This document shows positions 25,396-36,400 of a stretch of DNA of 64,000 nucleotides, piece by piece; the first letter of the stretch is position 1, and every line of letters begins with the position of its first letter. The DNA is from Algoriphagus terrigena DSM 22685. GTDB lineage: Bacteria > Bacteroidota > Bacteroidia > Cytophagales > Cyclobacteriaceae. A program made the position numbers and the translations under genes. A model generated the notes under the pieces. It ran no database searches. It was not told the origin of the DNA and worked only from the letters and a program-made list of their open reading frames with translations. The stretch is taken from contig NZ_AUBW01000022.1 of the NCBI RefSeq assembly GCF_000429445.1, positions 44,420 through 108,419 on the forward strand, given 5' to 3'.

Positions 25396-26547
25396 ATGAC
25401 TAATAAAGTCGCTTTAATTACAGGTGTAACAGGTCAAGATGGGTCTTATCTTGCCGAACTTTTATTGGAAAAAGGCTATACTGTCCATGGTATTAAAAGG
25501 AGATCTTCTTCATTTAATACCCAGCGGATCGATCATTTGTATCAAGATCCGCATTTGGCAAATCCCAGTTTTATCCTCCATTATGGTGATCTCACTGACT
25601 CGATGAACATCACCAAGATCATCAAGGAAGTTATGCCCGATGAGATCTACAATCTGGGAGCTATGAGCCATGTAAAAGTCAGTTTTGATTCTCCGGAATA
25701 TACCGCCAATGCCGACGGATTGGGCGTTCTTCGGATACTGGAGGCGGTGAGGTTGTTGGGTATGGAGAAGAAAACCAGAATTTACCAGGCCAGTACCTCT
25801 GAGCTATATGGACTTGTCCAGGAGATTCCCCAGTCAGAAAATACTCCGTTTTACCCAAGATCTCCCTATGCGGTAGCCAAACTATACGGTTTTTGGATTG
25901 TGAAAAACTACCGCGAAGCATACGGTATGTTTGCTTGCAACGGCATCCTGTTTAACCACGAGTCACCTCTCCGGGGCGAAACGTTTGTCACTAGAAAGAT
26001 CACCCGTGCGGTAGCCAGAATAGGCATGGGCATGGAAAAAGTTCTTCACCTTGGAAATTTAGATGCAAAAAGAGATTGGGGTCATGCAAAAGACTATGTG
26101 GAAGCGATGTGGCTGATGTTGCAGGTTGATACTCCGGAAGATTTTGTAGTTGCCACGGGTGTGACTACTACCGTAAGGGATTTCCTCAACCTGGCATTTG
26201 CCAAGATTGGGTTCAAGTTGGACTATATGGGTAAAGGTGCCAATGAAATCGGGTTGCTCTGCGAGATCGATTATGACGTAGCGTTTGAGCGGTTGGGCAA
26301 AACAAGGGAAGAATTGCCAAAACTGGGTGAGGTCATCCTGAAAGTAGATCCGGAATATTTTAGACCCACAGAAGTGGATATCCTCATCGGCAAGCCGGAC
26401 AAAGCTTTCGAAAAGCTGGGATGGAAGCCTAAGTATGACCTGAATCTATTGGTAGAGGATATGGTCTCAGAAGATCTTAAGCATTTGAAAAAAGATATCT
26501 GTCTGGTTAACGGTGGCTTTGAAGTCACTTCTCATTTAGAGTATTGA
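25396..26547 (+). CDS. gmd: GDP-mannose 4,6-dehydratase
   Basis: In this 383-residue protein TGVTGQDGSYLAE (10-21) is the NADP-binding loop with the extra Gly typical of GMD. IKRRSSSFNTQRIDHLY follows, and Y158 with K162 in SPYAVAKLYG are the active-site pair. It makes GDP-4-keto-6-deoxy-D-mannose, the substrate of the Fcl enzyme encoded immediately upstream. The order fcl-gmd and short spacing indicate one transcript. The following NRPS-PKS gene begins only 47 bp downstream on the same strand. Confidence 0.97.
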   Translation: MTNKVALITGVTGQDGSYLAELLLEKGYTVHGIKRRSSSFNTQRIDHLYQDPHLANPSFILHYGDLTDSMNITKIIKEVMPDEIYNLGAMSHVKVSFDSPEYTANADGLGVLRILEAVRLLGMEKKTRIYQASTSELYGLVQEIPQSENTPFYPRSPYAVAKLYGFWIVKNYREAYGMFACNGILFNHESPLRGETFVTRKITRAVARIGMGMEKVLHLGNLDAKRDWGHAKDYVEAMWLMLQVDTPEDFVVATGVTTTVRDFLNLAFAKIGFKLDYMGKGANEIGLLCEIDYDVAFERLGKTREELPKLGEVILKVDPEYFRPTEVDILIGKPDKAFEKLGWKPKYDLNLLVEDMVSEDLKHLKKDICLVNGGFEVTSHLEY

Positions 26548-26594
26548 TCGCATAGTAAGCAATGTTTTTTGGTTTCTGACTTAAAGTAATTAAA

Positions 26595-29500
26595 ATGGAG
26601 TCTTCAGTATCTTTTGATTCACCCAACCTTTTTTCGAAAGTCGAAAATGCATTTCGCTTGTATCCTGACCAGGTTGCATTAGTTTCCAATGAGGAGGCAA
26701 TCTCCTATTCGGAGCTGGAAATGCGGGTAGCGCGTCTGAGTGAACTTATCAAAACCAAGGTTCCGGGCGAACAACTCATTGCAGTTTCTTGCACCAGATC
26801 CATTCAGACGATTGTAAACATTCTGGCCATCTTAGCTTCCGGCAAAGCGTATTTGCCGCTTGATTTGGATGTGCCGGAGGAAAGACTTCAGAAGATTGTA
26901 ACCGAAACCAAGTTGAAGTTTGGGTTAACCGGAAGCTCCCAGGAATCCTTTGATGCGATCCATGTCAGAGAAATCAATGATACACTGCCTTCACCTATAG
27001 GTGTTGTTAACCGCCGGGCGGAGCAGGCTTATATCCTATTCACATCCGGATCTACGGGCACACCCAAAGGAATTGCAATCCCACATTCTGCGTTGATTAG
27101 CTTCTTTGATTGGCAGAACGGAGTTTCCAATTCCAGACCTGGCTACAAAACGCTTCATTTTGCCAAGCTCACGTTTGATATTTCTGTCCAGGAAATTTTC
27201 ACAACGCTATCTACCGGGGGCACGTTTTTCATAGCTGAGGATACCACGCTCAAGGATCCTTTATTGTTGCTTGAGTTTATTGAGAAGAACCAAATAAACC
27301 GAATCTTTTTTCCGTTTATCGCGCTTCAAGGTATGTGCAATGCCGCAAATGCCTATCGTATCTTCCCAACATCGCTCAAGGAAGTCACGACCTGTGGTGA
27401 GCAATTGAAGGCCAGCCTTGCTGTCCGGAAATTTTTCAAGAATATGAAAGACTGCATGTTGATTAATCAATATGGTCCGACAGAAGCCACGATTATCATG
27501 ACCGAGCTACGTCTGGGAAGCGATGTCGATCAATGGGAGGATCTTCCAACTATTGGAAAGCCAGTCGCCGAGGCAGGCGTGGTTTTGGTCAGCGGAGAAG
27601 GAAAGCTTATCACAGAACCTGGGGTTGTCGGCGAGATGTATATCTCCGGGCCCGGATTGGCTATTGGCTATTTCAACAATCCCACCTTGACGGCTGAAAA
27701 GTTTCCGACCGTAGCCTTTGAAGGAGTAGCGCCGAGACGTTACTTTAAAACCGGAGATTTGGCAGAATTGACTCCAGATGGTGAGCTTAGATTTAAGTGC
27801 AGAATCGACGACCAGATAAAGATCAGCGGTTTCAGAATAGAACTTAGCGACATTGAAGCTAATGTGTCGATGATTGAGGGAATAGATGAAAATGTGGTTA
27901 TCACTGATTCCTACAGCGACGGAGCACTTTACTTGAAGCTCTTTTATACTTCCGGAGATGCATCTCTTACCAAGGAAGTGATCCGCAGGAAGCTTGAAAA
28001 AGTACTTCCGGAGTATATGATTCCGGCCCAGTTTTACAAAGTCGATCACTTCCCTAAGACGGGCAGTGGAAAGGTGGATAGGAAGGCTTTGGCAAAAACC
28101 GATGTTATTTCAACACAAGCTGCAACCGAGACTAAGGGGCAGGATTCACAGGACTTAGCCAAGGTTTTGCGTAAGATATGGAAGGACATTCTTCAGGTAG
28201 AAGACTTTACCGCCGAGAGTAACTTCTTTAATCTGGGAGGTCGGTCTATACTCGCTCAGAAACTTTCCCTTGAAATAAGTGAAAAGTTGGGAATTAGATT
28301 TCCAGTAGCCTTCACTTACCAATATCCGACATTGAAAAGTCAGGTGAAATTCCTGTCTGAAAAAACCAAGCAATGGGAAAATCAATCTGAGAAGCCTACA
28401 GATAAGGAGCAGTCGCGCCAATCCAAAGATGTGGCAGTAATTGCAATGGCAGGAAAATTTCCCAAAGCCAACACCGTCGAGGAGTTCTGGGAGATGATCA
28501 AAAATAAACGCGAAGGGATCACATTCTTTGATATTGAAGAAATTGACCCGCTAATCAGGGCAGAGGCAGAGGAGTCAAATTATGTCAAAGCAAGAGGAAT
28601 CGTTGAAGGAGTCGAAAATTTTGATGCGGAGTATTTTGGGATCAATCCAAAGCTTGCCGCAATTATGGACCCCCAGCAGCGGCTGTTTATGGAGATCTGT
28701 CACGAGGCGCTCGAAAAAGCGGGATGGATTGCCAATCGACCGGATTTCAAAATTGGTGTCTTCGGAGGTTCCAATTATAATAGCTATTTCAATAAAAACA
28801 TAGTTTTTGACCAGGAGCTGCTAGACGTTTTTGGAGCGGTCAATATTCTTTCCCTGAACGAAAAAGATTACCTGACTTCCCGGACCGCTTTTCAGCTTAA
28901 CCTCAAAGGGCCCGCAGTAAGTGTTTACTCAGCCTGTTCGACCTCTCTGTTGGCGGTGGCGCAGGCAGTGGACAGTATCCGCAATGGCCAATGCGTAGCT
29001 GCACTGGCAGGAGGAAGCTCGGTTACTTTTCCGGTTAGAAGTGGACAGGTATATGAGGAAGGAGCAATATTCAGTATTGACGGGCACTGTAAACCTTTTG
29101 ATGCTACCAGTACCGGGACGGTATTCTGTGATGGTGCAGGTGTTCTTCTGCTTAAATCTTACGAGCAAGCCTTAGCCGATGGGGATCCTATTTTTGCGGT
29201 CATCAAAGGAGTCGCAGTCAACAACGATGGTTCCGACAAGGCAAGCTTCACTTCGCCCAGTGTATTAGGCCAGGCAGATGTTATCAAGAGTGCGATGAGT
29301 GATGCGAATGTTGTTCCTTCACAGATTGGTTTCATAGAAGCACATGGCACAGCAACTCCAATCGGAGACCCTATAGAAATTGAGGGGCTGAAACTAGCCT
29401 TCGGTGATGATGTTCCCTTCCAAAGTTGCTCAATAAGTTCGGTGAAGAGCAACATCGGCCACCTCACAGCGGCGGCAGGAATCGCCGGTTTAATTAAGAC

Positions 29501-32500
29501 AATCTGCGCGCTGCACGAAAAGGTGTTGCCGGCATCATTGGGGTATGACCGTCCAAATCCTGAGATCGATTTTGAGCGCTCTCCTTTTTATGTCCAAAAG
29601 GAAACAGCTCCTTGGTCGAGTGACCAAAAGCGGATAGCAGGGGTTAGCTCTTTTGGATTTGGAGGAACTAACGTCCATGTAATCGTAGAAGAATTTACCG
29701 CTGCAAATCAGAAGCAAAGTAACCCTAGTCAAGAAGATAATCTGATCACCTTTTCTGCAAAGACAGAAAAAAGCTTGACGCTTTTTGCCGGTCAGTTGCA
29801 TGAGTACGTTTCAGCCAGACCGACACTTGATCTGACGAAATTGAGTCAGAACCTATTGAAAAGAACTGCTCCCTTTGAGTTGCAGCAATCTCTCCGGGCC
29901 TCTTCCAAGGAGGAGTTGCTGGACCTATTGCAAAAGGCCGGGGCAGGAGATATTAAGCCAGTCCAGAGATTGGGTGACTTCATCTTTCCTGTATTTCTTT
30001 TTCCTGGACAAGGCGCTCAGTATTTGGGCATGGGGAAATCATTTTACGAAGCAAACGAAGTGTTCAGAACTGCATTTAATCAATGCTGTGAAGAATTTGA
30101 TCGATACCTGCCCACTTCCCTGAAATTTGAGATTTTCGGAGGCTCTTCGGAAACGCTTGCGAATACCCGTTATACCCAACCGGCAATTTTTGCGGTGTCC
30201 TATTCTTTGTCGATGGCGCTTATGGCTATGGGAATCCAGCCCGCTGCTTTTTGTGGGCATAGTATCGGGGAATATGTGGGGGCACACTTGGCTGGGATTT
30301 TTTCCCTTGAGGATGCAATCAAAGTAGTAGCTTATCGGGGCAAACTGATCAGTCAATTGCCGGGCGGCAACATGCTATCGGTGAGGTCAAAGACAGACAT
30401 TATTCAGGAACTGTTGCCGGATCAGTTGTCCCTGGCTGCACACAACGCTCCCAATCTTTGCGTCGTGTCCGGCCCTGTCGATGCCATTGAGGACTTTAAA
30501 ACCGTTTTGGACGGTTATGGAATTCCAAGCCAGATCTTGAAGACAAGTCACGCATTTCATTCCGCAATGATGGACGGTGCCTTGGACGAATTTTCAAGTG
30601 TGATTGCCTCTGTGGATCGCCATATTCCCAAGGTTCCGGTGATGTCAACCCAAACAGGGAAATGGTTGACTGATGCTGAAGCCCAGTCAGTGGAATATTG
30701 GACAGGACATCTAAGAAATGCAGTCTTGTTCCATGATGCAGCAGCGACACTGTTACAGGAATTGCCGGAGGCATATTTCATAGAGGTGGGTCCCGGAAAT
30801 GTGTTGAACAGCCTTATGCAGCAGCAATCTGAGGGTAAAAAGTTTCCGATTATTCACACGCTTTCAAGGAGCAATACCGATAGTGAAAGATCCTTACTAA
30901 TTGAACAACTTGGACTTGCAAAAGCAAAGGGAGCCGGTATTGATCTGAGCTTAATCCTGCAGCATGATCGGTTTGAGTTTTTGGATATTCCTACTTACGC
31001 ATTCGACAAGAAGCTTTGCTGGAATCAAAGCGGTGCACGCTTTAATCCTGCTTTCCAGAAGAAAGGAAGTCAAGTTAATGGTTCAACGCATCAAGTTGCG
31101 AATGCCTCAGTTTCCGTTCCTTTAATAACAACTGTAAACCCAAAAGCTGTTTATAAACATTTTGGAAGATTGAAATCAATGCTGGAATCAGCTTCGGGTA
31201 TTTCCATCTCAGAAAACGATCTCGAATTGTCTTTTTTTGAACTCGGATTAGATTCATTGATCCTGACTCAGTTCACCTTTTCACTCAAGAAAGAGTTCGG
31301 AGTCCAGATTTCTTTCCGTCAGCTAAACGATACGCACAACACACCAAAATCGATTCTCGATTTCCTTGACAAGATGTTGCCCGATTCTGAGTCGGTTGTT
31401 CCGGTCTCTATCAGTGAACAACCATTACCTGTTCAAGATGAAAAAGGTGGAGACGACAATCGTCAAAATAGGGGAGATGCTGGGATGGAAGCGGTAAAAT
31501 CTCCTGGCTTGTCCTGTTCAAAACTTGAGAAGTTCCAGAAGATGCGTAGAATGATCGAATTGGCTTCCGGTGTGGTCATTTCAGAAGATGACTTGGATTC
31601 CAGCTTTTTTGAACTCGGTCTGGATTCTTTGATCTTAACACAGTTCGTCTTTTCACTTAAAAAGGAATTCGGTGTACAGATTTCATTCCGACAGCTGAAC
31701 GACGCGCTGAATACACCAAAATCTATACTTGACTATCTGGAGGCTTCAAATTCAGCAACGGAGGAAACTGCTCCAGTTGTTGCGCAGGCCATTCCCAGTG
31801 GCGAAGGTACCATTTCTCTACTCAAGCAACAATTGGCTGAGATTACCCAACAGGTGAAAGAAATCGAAAGTGCCCACGTGAACAGCGCATCAGCTAAGGC
31901 GGTTTTGTCCCAAGGTCACTTAGCAAACGGAAAATATCCCTTTTCAGAGAACCTGATCAGCTCAATAGCAAAGACATTCCTGACAAAATTTGGGGAAGAA
32001 TACTCAAAGAAGACCGCAAGAAGCAAGAGTCAAGCGCTCCGTCTGCAAGGGGAATGGAGTACTCCACATTTTGTGAATGGTTACCCGGGTGCCGGGTCAG
32101 AGGATTTTTCCTATACCATTCTCACTGATCGCACGGCAGGTGCGAAGATGTTTGATCTGGATGGAAATCCCTATCTGGATTGGACAAACGGAAAGGGGAT
32201 TAACCTTTTTGGCAACAGTCCTACGTTTGTCAACGAAGCATTAAAAATACAACTCGCTATGGGGACTGATTTGGTATCTATCAGTGCTCAGGCTGATTCC
32301 GTTAGGAGATTGATAGGCAAATTATGTCCAATCGAACAGTTTGCGATTTGCGCATCGGAGCCAGAAGCCAAGATGCGTGCGCTGCAGTTGGCCAAAACGG
32401 TATCGTCTAAGCCGGTTGTGGTTAAATTTTCACCGCAGTTTCATCCGATAGAGGGACTCTGCTTGGAAAAGGCAATTTGCGCTTCCAATGATGAGGTTGT

Positions 32501-33377
32501 TTTGGAATACGGAACAGATGCGACACTGGACCTCATCGCTCAATTTTCAGATAAAATCGCTGCTGTATGGTTTGAGCCAATCCAGGATAATAATCCGGAA
32601 TCGTTGCAAGTCGACTTTCTCAAGCGACTGAGTGCCCTCACCGAATCATTGGGAATTTGCCTGATCATGGACGAGACCTTTACTGGCTTTAGAGTTCATC
32701 CCGGGGGACTTCAGGGACTTCTTGGCATCCAGCCTGATTTGACGGTGTATGGAGCCATGGAAAATTCTGGATTTCCCTTGACAATTTTGGGAGGAAAGTC
32801 TAAGTGGCTAAGTCTTTTGACTGAAGCAAACAGAGCCGGATCGCAGGTATTACATCAAGATGGAAATAGCTTCGGTATCTATAGTGCGGAGACTCTGCAT
32901 CCTCTGGCTTTGACCACCGCCAAGTCAATCCTGAACGAATTGGTACTACGGGGACCTGCATTGCAGGAAAGGCTAGCAGTGAGAACAGATGAATTGGTTA
33001 GCAGAATGAATGAAATTTTTGCACGGTTCAATTGCCCTTACAAAGCCGTCAGATTCAAATCCATTTGGAGGATTTTGCCAGTTTCCAGATTTCCTTTCTG
33101 GGAAGTTTTGTTCGCGATGTTGCGTCATGAAGGAGTTCATATCGGTGATGAAGGGCTTTGCTATATGACTGAATCCCACACTGCTAAAGACTTGGATTAT
33201 ACGCTGCTCAAACTTGAGAATGTACTTGTAAAACTCATTGAAAATGAGCTGGTGATTGGCGATTTGCCAGACCTGGAAGAGGTGCTGATGGATGTGAAGA
33301 ATCCACCGTTTCCGGGCGCAAAAATCGGTTTTGACAATGAGGGGAATCCGATTTGGGTCAAGCCATCCAAGAAGTAA
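26595..33377 (+). CDS. Hybrid NRPS-PKS: A-PCP-KS-AT-ACP-ACP-aminotransferase-like
   Basis: The product has 2260 residues. The adenylation domain (about 20-500) has FTSGSTGTPKG, FDISVQEIF, QYGPTEAT and the A10 lysine K493; a PCP follows with phosphopantetheine Ser S551 in LGGRS. The KS (about 615-1045) has active Cys C781 in SACSTSL plus EAHGTATPIGDP and KSNIGHL. The AT (about 1145-1440) has S1223 in GHSIGE and HAFH at 1319-1322, predicting malonyl-CoA. Two near-identical ACPs carry S1554 and S1678 in GLDSL. A class III aminotransferase-like domain (about 1830-2240) has Ala2054 where the PLP lysine should be. No C, KR, DH, ER or TE is present. An amino acid would be loaded, extended by one C2 unit and passed to the next protein. 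The order recalls iturin-type and McyE-type hybrids. Confidence 0.95.
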   Translation: MESSVSFDSPNLFSKVENAFRLYPDQVALVSNEEAISYSELEMRVARLSELIKTKVPGEQLIAVSCTRSIQTIVNILAILASGKAYLPLDLDVPEERLQKIVTETKLKFGLTGSSQESFDAIHVREINDTLPSPIGVVNRRAEQAYILFTSGSTGTPKGIAIPHSALISFFDWQNGVSNSRPGYKTLHFAKLTFDISVQEIFTTLSTGGTFFIAEDTTLKDPLLLLEFIEKNQINRIFFPFIALQGMCNAANAYRIFPTSLKEVTTCGEQLKASLAVRKFFKNMKDCMLINQYGPTEATIIMTELRLGSDVDQWEDLPTIGKPVAEAGVVLVSGEGKLITEPGVVGEMYISGPGLAIGYFNNPTLTAEKFPTVAFEGVAPRRYFKTGDLAELTPDGELRFKCRIDDQIKISGFRIELSDIEANVSMIEGIDENVVITDSYSDGALYLKLFYTSGDASLTKEVIRRKLEKVLPEYMIPAQFYKVDHFPKTGSGKVDRKALAKTDVISTQAATETKGQDSQDLAKVLRKIWKDILQVEDFTAESNFFNLGGRSILAQKLSLEISEKLGIRFPVAFTYQYPTLKSQVKFLSEKTKQWENQSEKPTDKEQSRQSKDVAVIAMAGKFPKANTVEEFWEMIKNKREGITFFDIEEIDPLIRAEAEESNYVKARGIVEGVENFDAEYFGINPKLAAIMDPQQRLFMEICHEALEKAGWIANRPDFKIGVFGGSNYNSYFNKNIVFDQELLDVFGAVNILSLNEKDYLTSRTAFQLNLKGPAVSVYSACSTSLLAVAQAVDSIRNGQCVAALAGGSSVTFPVRSGQVYEEGAIFSIDGHCKPFDATSTGTVFCDGAGVLLLKSYEQALADGDPIFAVIKGVAVNNDGSDKASFTSPSVLGQADVIKSAMSDANVVPSQIGFIEAHGTATPIGDPIEIEGLKLAFGDDVPFQSCSISSVKSNIGHLTAAAGIAGLIKTICALHEKVLPASLGYDRPNPEIDFERSPFYVQKETAPWSSDQKRIAGVSSFGFGGTNVHVIVEEFTAANQKQSNPSQEDNLITFSAKTEKSLTLFAGQLHEYVSARPTLDLTKLSQNLLKRTAPFELQQSLRASSKEELLDLLQKAGAGDIKPVQRLGDFIFPVFLFPGQGAQYLGMGKSFYEANEVFRTAFNQCCEEFDRYLPTSLKFEIFGGSSETLANTRYTQPAIFAVSYSLSMALMAMGIQPAAFCGHSIGEYVGAHLAGIFSLEDAIKVVAYRGKLISQLPGGNMLSVRSKTDIIQELLPDQLSLAAHNAPNLCVVSGPVDAIEDFKTVLDGYGIPSQILKTSHAFHSAMMDGALDEFSSVIASVDRHIPKVPVMSTQTGKWLTDAEAQSVEYWTGHLRNAVLFHDAAATLLQELPEAYFIEVGPGNVLNSLMQQQSEGKKFPIIHTLSRSNTDSERSLLIEQLGLAKAKGAGIDLSLILQHDRFEFLDIPTYAFDKKLCWNQSGARFNPAFQKKGSQVNGSTHQVANASVSVPLITTVNPKAVYKHFGRLKSMLESASGISISENDLELSFFELGLDSLILTQFTFSLKKEFGVQISFRQLNDTHNTPKSILDFLDKMLPDSESVVPVSISEQPLPVQDEKGGDDNRQNRGDAGMEAVKSPGLSCSKLEKFQKMRRMIELASGVVISEDDLDSSFFELGLDSLILTQFVFSLKKEFGVQISFRQLNDALNTPKSILDYLEASNSATEETAPVVAQAIPSGEGTISLLKQQLAEITQQVKEIESAHVNSASAKAVLSQGHLANGKYPFSENLISSIAKTFLTKFGEEYSKKTARSKSQALRLQGEWSTPHFVNGYPGAGSEDFSYTILTDRTAGAKMFDLDGNPYLDWTNGKGINLFGNSPTFVNEALKIQLAMGTDLVSISAQADSVRRLIGKLCPIEQFAICASEPEAKMRALQLAKTVSSKPVVVKFSPQFHPIEGLCLEKAICASNDEVVLEYGTDATLDLIAQFSDKIAAVWFEPIQDNNPESLQVDFLKRLSALTESLGICLIMDETFTGFRVHPGGLQGLLGIQPDLTVYGAMENSGFPLTILGGKSKWLSLLTEANRAGSQVLHQDGNSFGIYSAETLHPLALTTAKSILNELVLRGPALQERLAVRTDELVSRMNEIFARFNCPYKAVRFKSIWRILPVSRFPFWEVLFAMLRHEGVHIGDEGLCYMTESHTAKDLDYTLLKLENVLVKLIENELVIGDLPDLEEVLMDVKNPPFPGAKIGFDNEGNPIWVKPSKK

Positions 33378-33410
33378 ATCAAATTGAACACATAGGCAAT
33401 TTTTTTTTTT

Positions 33411-36400
33411 ATGAGTAATTCAGTTGAATCGACATTAAATAAGATGATTCTCACCAAAGAACCCGTTGAAATAGAGAAAGTCATCCAGACCACGCCTTCT
33501 CAAATGGAGATCTGGCTTGCCTGCAAGCTGGGAGGAAAAGAGGCGAATATGGCTTACAATGAATCTGTATCAATTCAGTTGAAAGGAAACTTGTCGGTGA
33601 AGAGTCTTCAGGAGGCTTTTCTAAAGATCATTGAACGCCATGATGGGATGCGCGCGATCATCAGCCCGAATGGAAAACACTTGATGGTTTTGTCCTCTTA
33701 CGAATTACCGATACGGCTGAGGGATATCAGTGAGATGACCTTTGAGGAAAAGGAGCGGTTTCTAAAAAAGCACAGTCTTGAGACCGGTACCTATCAGTTT
33801 AATTTGACTCAGGGACCCTTGTACGTCATGGAGTTGATCAAGCTGGATGGAATGCATCATCAGCTGACCTTTACCGGACACCACATCATTTTTGACGGGT
33901 GGTCTCTTGGAGTCATGCTGGAGGAATTGGGGAGTTTGTATTCCTCAATTGTAGGCGAAACCGAATCCACCCTGGAAAAACCCGATGATCTCAGTGATTA
34001 CTCCGTGGAGCTCATCAACTTCACCCGAAAGGCAAGCTATAAGGAGACTAAGAAGTTTTGGACAGAATATTTAAGCAAACCCGTTCCTGATCTGAAGTTG
34101 CCCCTGGACAAGGGGAGGCCGAAATACAGAACCTATGCCTGTGAGGTACTGGAAGTGCCTTTCGAAGAGCACCTGTTGGCTAAAACAAAGGAATTTTCCG
34201 GCAAGCAAAAGGTTAGCCTTAATCACACACTATTGTCTGTTTTTGAGATCTTCCTGAGTGATTGGACGAACCAGACGGACATTGTGGTTGGTTTGCCCGT
34301 AGCAGGTCAACTATTGATGAATAAACCATATCTTATTGGTCACTGTGTTCATCTGCTTCCGCTTCGCAGCAAGGTCGAACCGTCTCAGACATTTTCTGAG
34401 TATCTGCAAGCCCGTAGGAAATCCTACAATCAAACCTTGGATCACCAAGCGATCAGTTTCGGAAGCATGGTACAGGATCTGCAAATCAAGAGAGATCCCG
34501 CCCGCATCCCCTTGATTCCCATTACCTTCAATATTGATATGGGGATGGATAAAATGCTGGCCTTTAAAGGACTCGAGCATAAGCTGATTTCCAATCCCAA
34601 AGCTTTTGCAAATTTTGAAGTCATTATCAACCTGTTTAGTTCTGCAAACGAGAATATTTTTGAGTGGACTTATAACAAGGATTTGTTTGATGAGCTATCC
34701 ATTGCGGCGGCGGGCAGCCGTTATATCACATTTCTGGAAAAAATCCTTGTGAATCCTGAAACCAAGCTGGGAGATTTAATTAATTCAGAATACAAGGATC
34801 ATCGGGTCTCGGGTTTCGAAAAGGAAGGTCAAGTAGAAGTGATCCCAGATGATTTCGTACCTGTCTCGAGACTGATTCAACGTAATTTTGAGTTGTTGAA
34901 TGATCAGTTGGCGCTCCATTTTAACAAGGAGGTAGTATCTTATCAATCATTGGGGAATAGAGCAAAGTCCTTCGCGGGCTTTCTGATAAAAAATGGGATT
35001 GGTCCGGGCGATATTGTTGGGATCCATTTAGATCGATCTCCTGAGTTGGTTTATGTTATCCTTGGCGTATTGCAGGCTGGAGCAGCCTATCTCCCGATTG
35101 ATAAAGATTTTCCGGAGGAGAGAGTGAAGTTCATGCTCAGGGATGCAGATGTTAAGAATTTTGTGACCGATAATGCAGAGTTGAATTGGGGTGACTTGGA
35201 ATCCAAAAAGCTTCCACATAATCAGGACGTTTACCACGCATATTTGGGAGACTACCGTCAAATTCCAATTAAGGCGAATGACCCCGTTTTTGTTATCTAC
35301 ACTTCAGGGTCCACCGGTGTGCCAAAGGGGGTAACGCTTACCCAAAACAATCTTGCACATTTTTCGAAACACTATGTCAAAATGCCAGGAATCAAAACGG
35401 GAGACCGGGTACTGGGAGTGACCTCTGTGTCCTTTGACATGCATTGGATGGATATGGTAATCCCCTTTGCTTTTGGGGCAAGCCTTTTTCTGATGGACAA
35501 ATACCTGCGGATTGATTCTCGGGAGATCAACAAGGCCCTCGAAAAGCATAAAATCACGCAATTTTCTGCCACCCCATCCCAGCTCCGATCCTTGGTGAGC
35601 CATGGATTGAACAAAAAACTGGAAGGCTTAAGAATCACCTCTGCAGGAGAGCCCCTTTTGGTGGGATTGGCCGATTCACTCTTTTCAGTTTGTGATAGCC
35701 TGTATAATATCTACGGACCCTCGGAAACCACCATTTTTTCAAATATCAAGAAAGTGGAGCCAGGATCTAAATTGATCACCATAGGCAAGCCAGTGCTCGG
35801 CACCACCATCATTATTGTGGACGAAGAGGGTAATCTGGTTAACGGAACAGGTAAAGTAGGAGAACTTATCATTGGCGGTACAGGTGTGGGCGCGGGATAT
35901 ATCAACCGTCCTGAACTTAATCGGGAAAAATTTATTTTAGACCCTTTTCCTTCTTACAGGGGTCGTTTTTATAGATCTGGAGACTTGGGTCACTGGACCG
36001 AGGACGGTGAAATTATCTGCATGGGAAGGATTGATCATCAGGTAAAGATCCGCGGACAGCGGGTTGAGCTCGGTGAGATAGAAAGCAAAATACTGATGGA
36101 TGATAAGGTCCAGTATGTTGCAGTTTTGAAATATACAGAAGAGAACGGGGACGATTTACTAAGAGCCTTTGTGTCCATCAAGGATCCCTACAAGGAGGGT
36201 TTCGACAAACAAGCTTGGATTGAGGAGTGCAGAACAACATTGAGTAAACTGGTGGCATCCTACATGGTACCCAGTCAATTTATCGTCTTAAATCAGCTTC
36301 CGCTCAACTCCAATGGAAAAATCGATCGAAACTTAATCAAGTCTTTCAGGTTAGATGAGACGATGCCAGTTCAAATGCCCAAGATGCCCAGCATTGAAAC

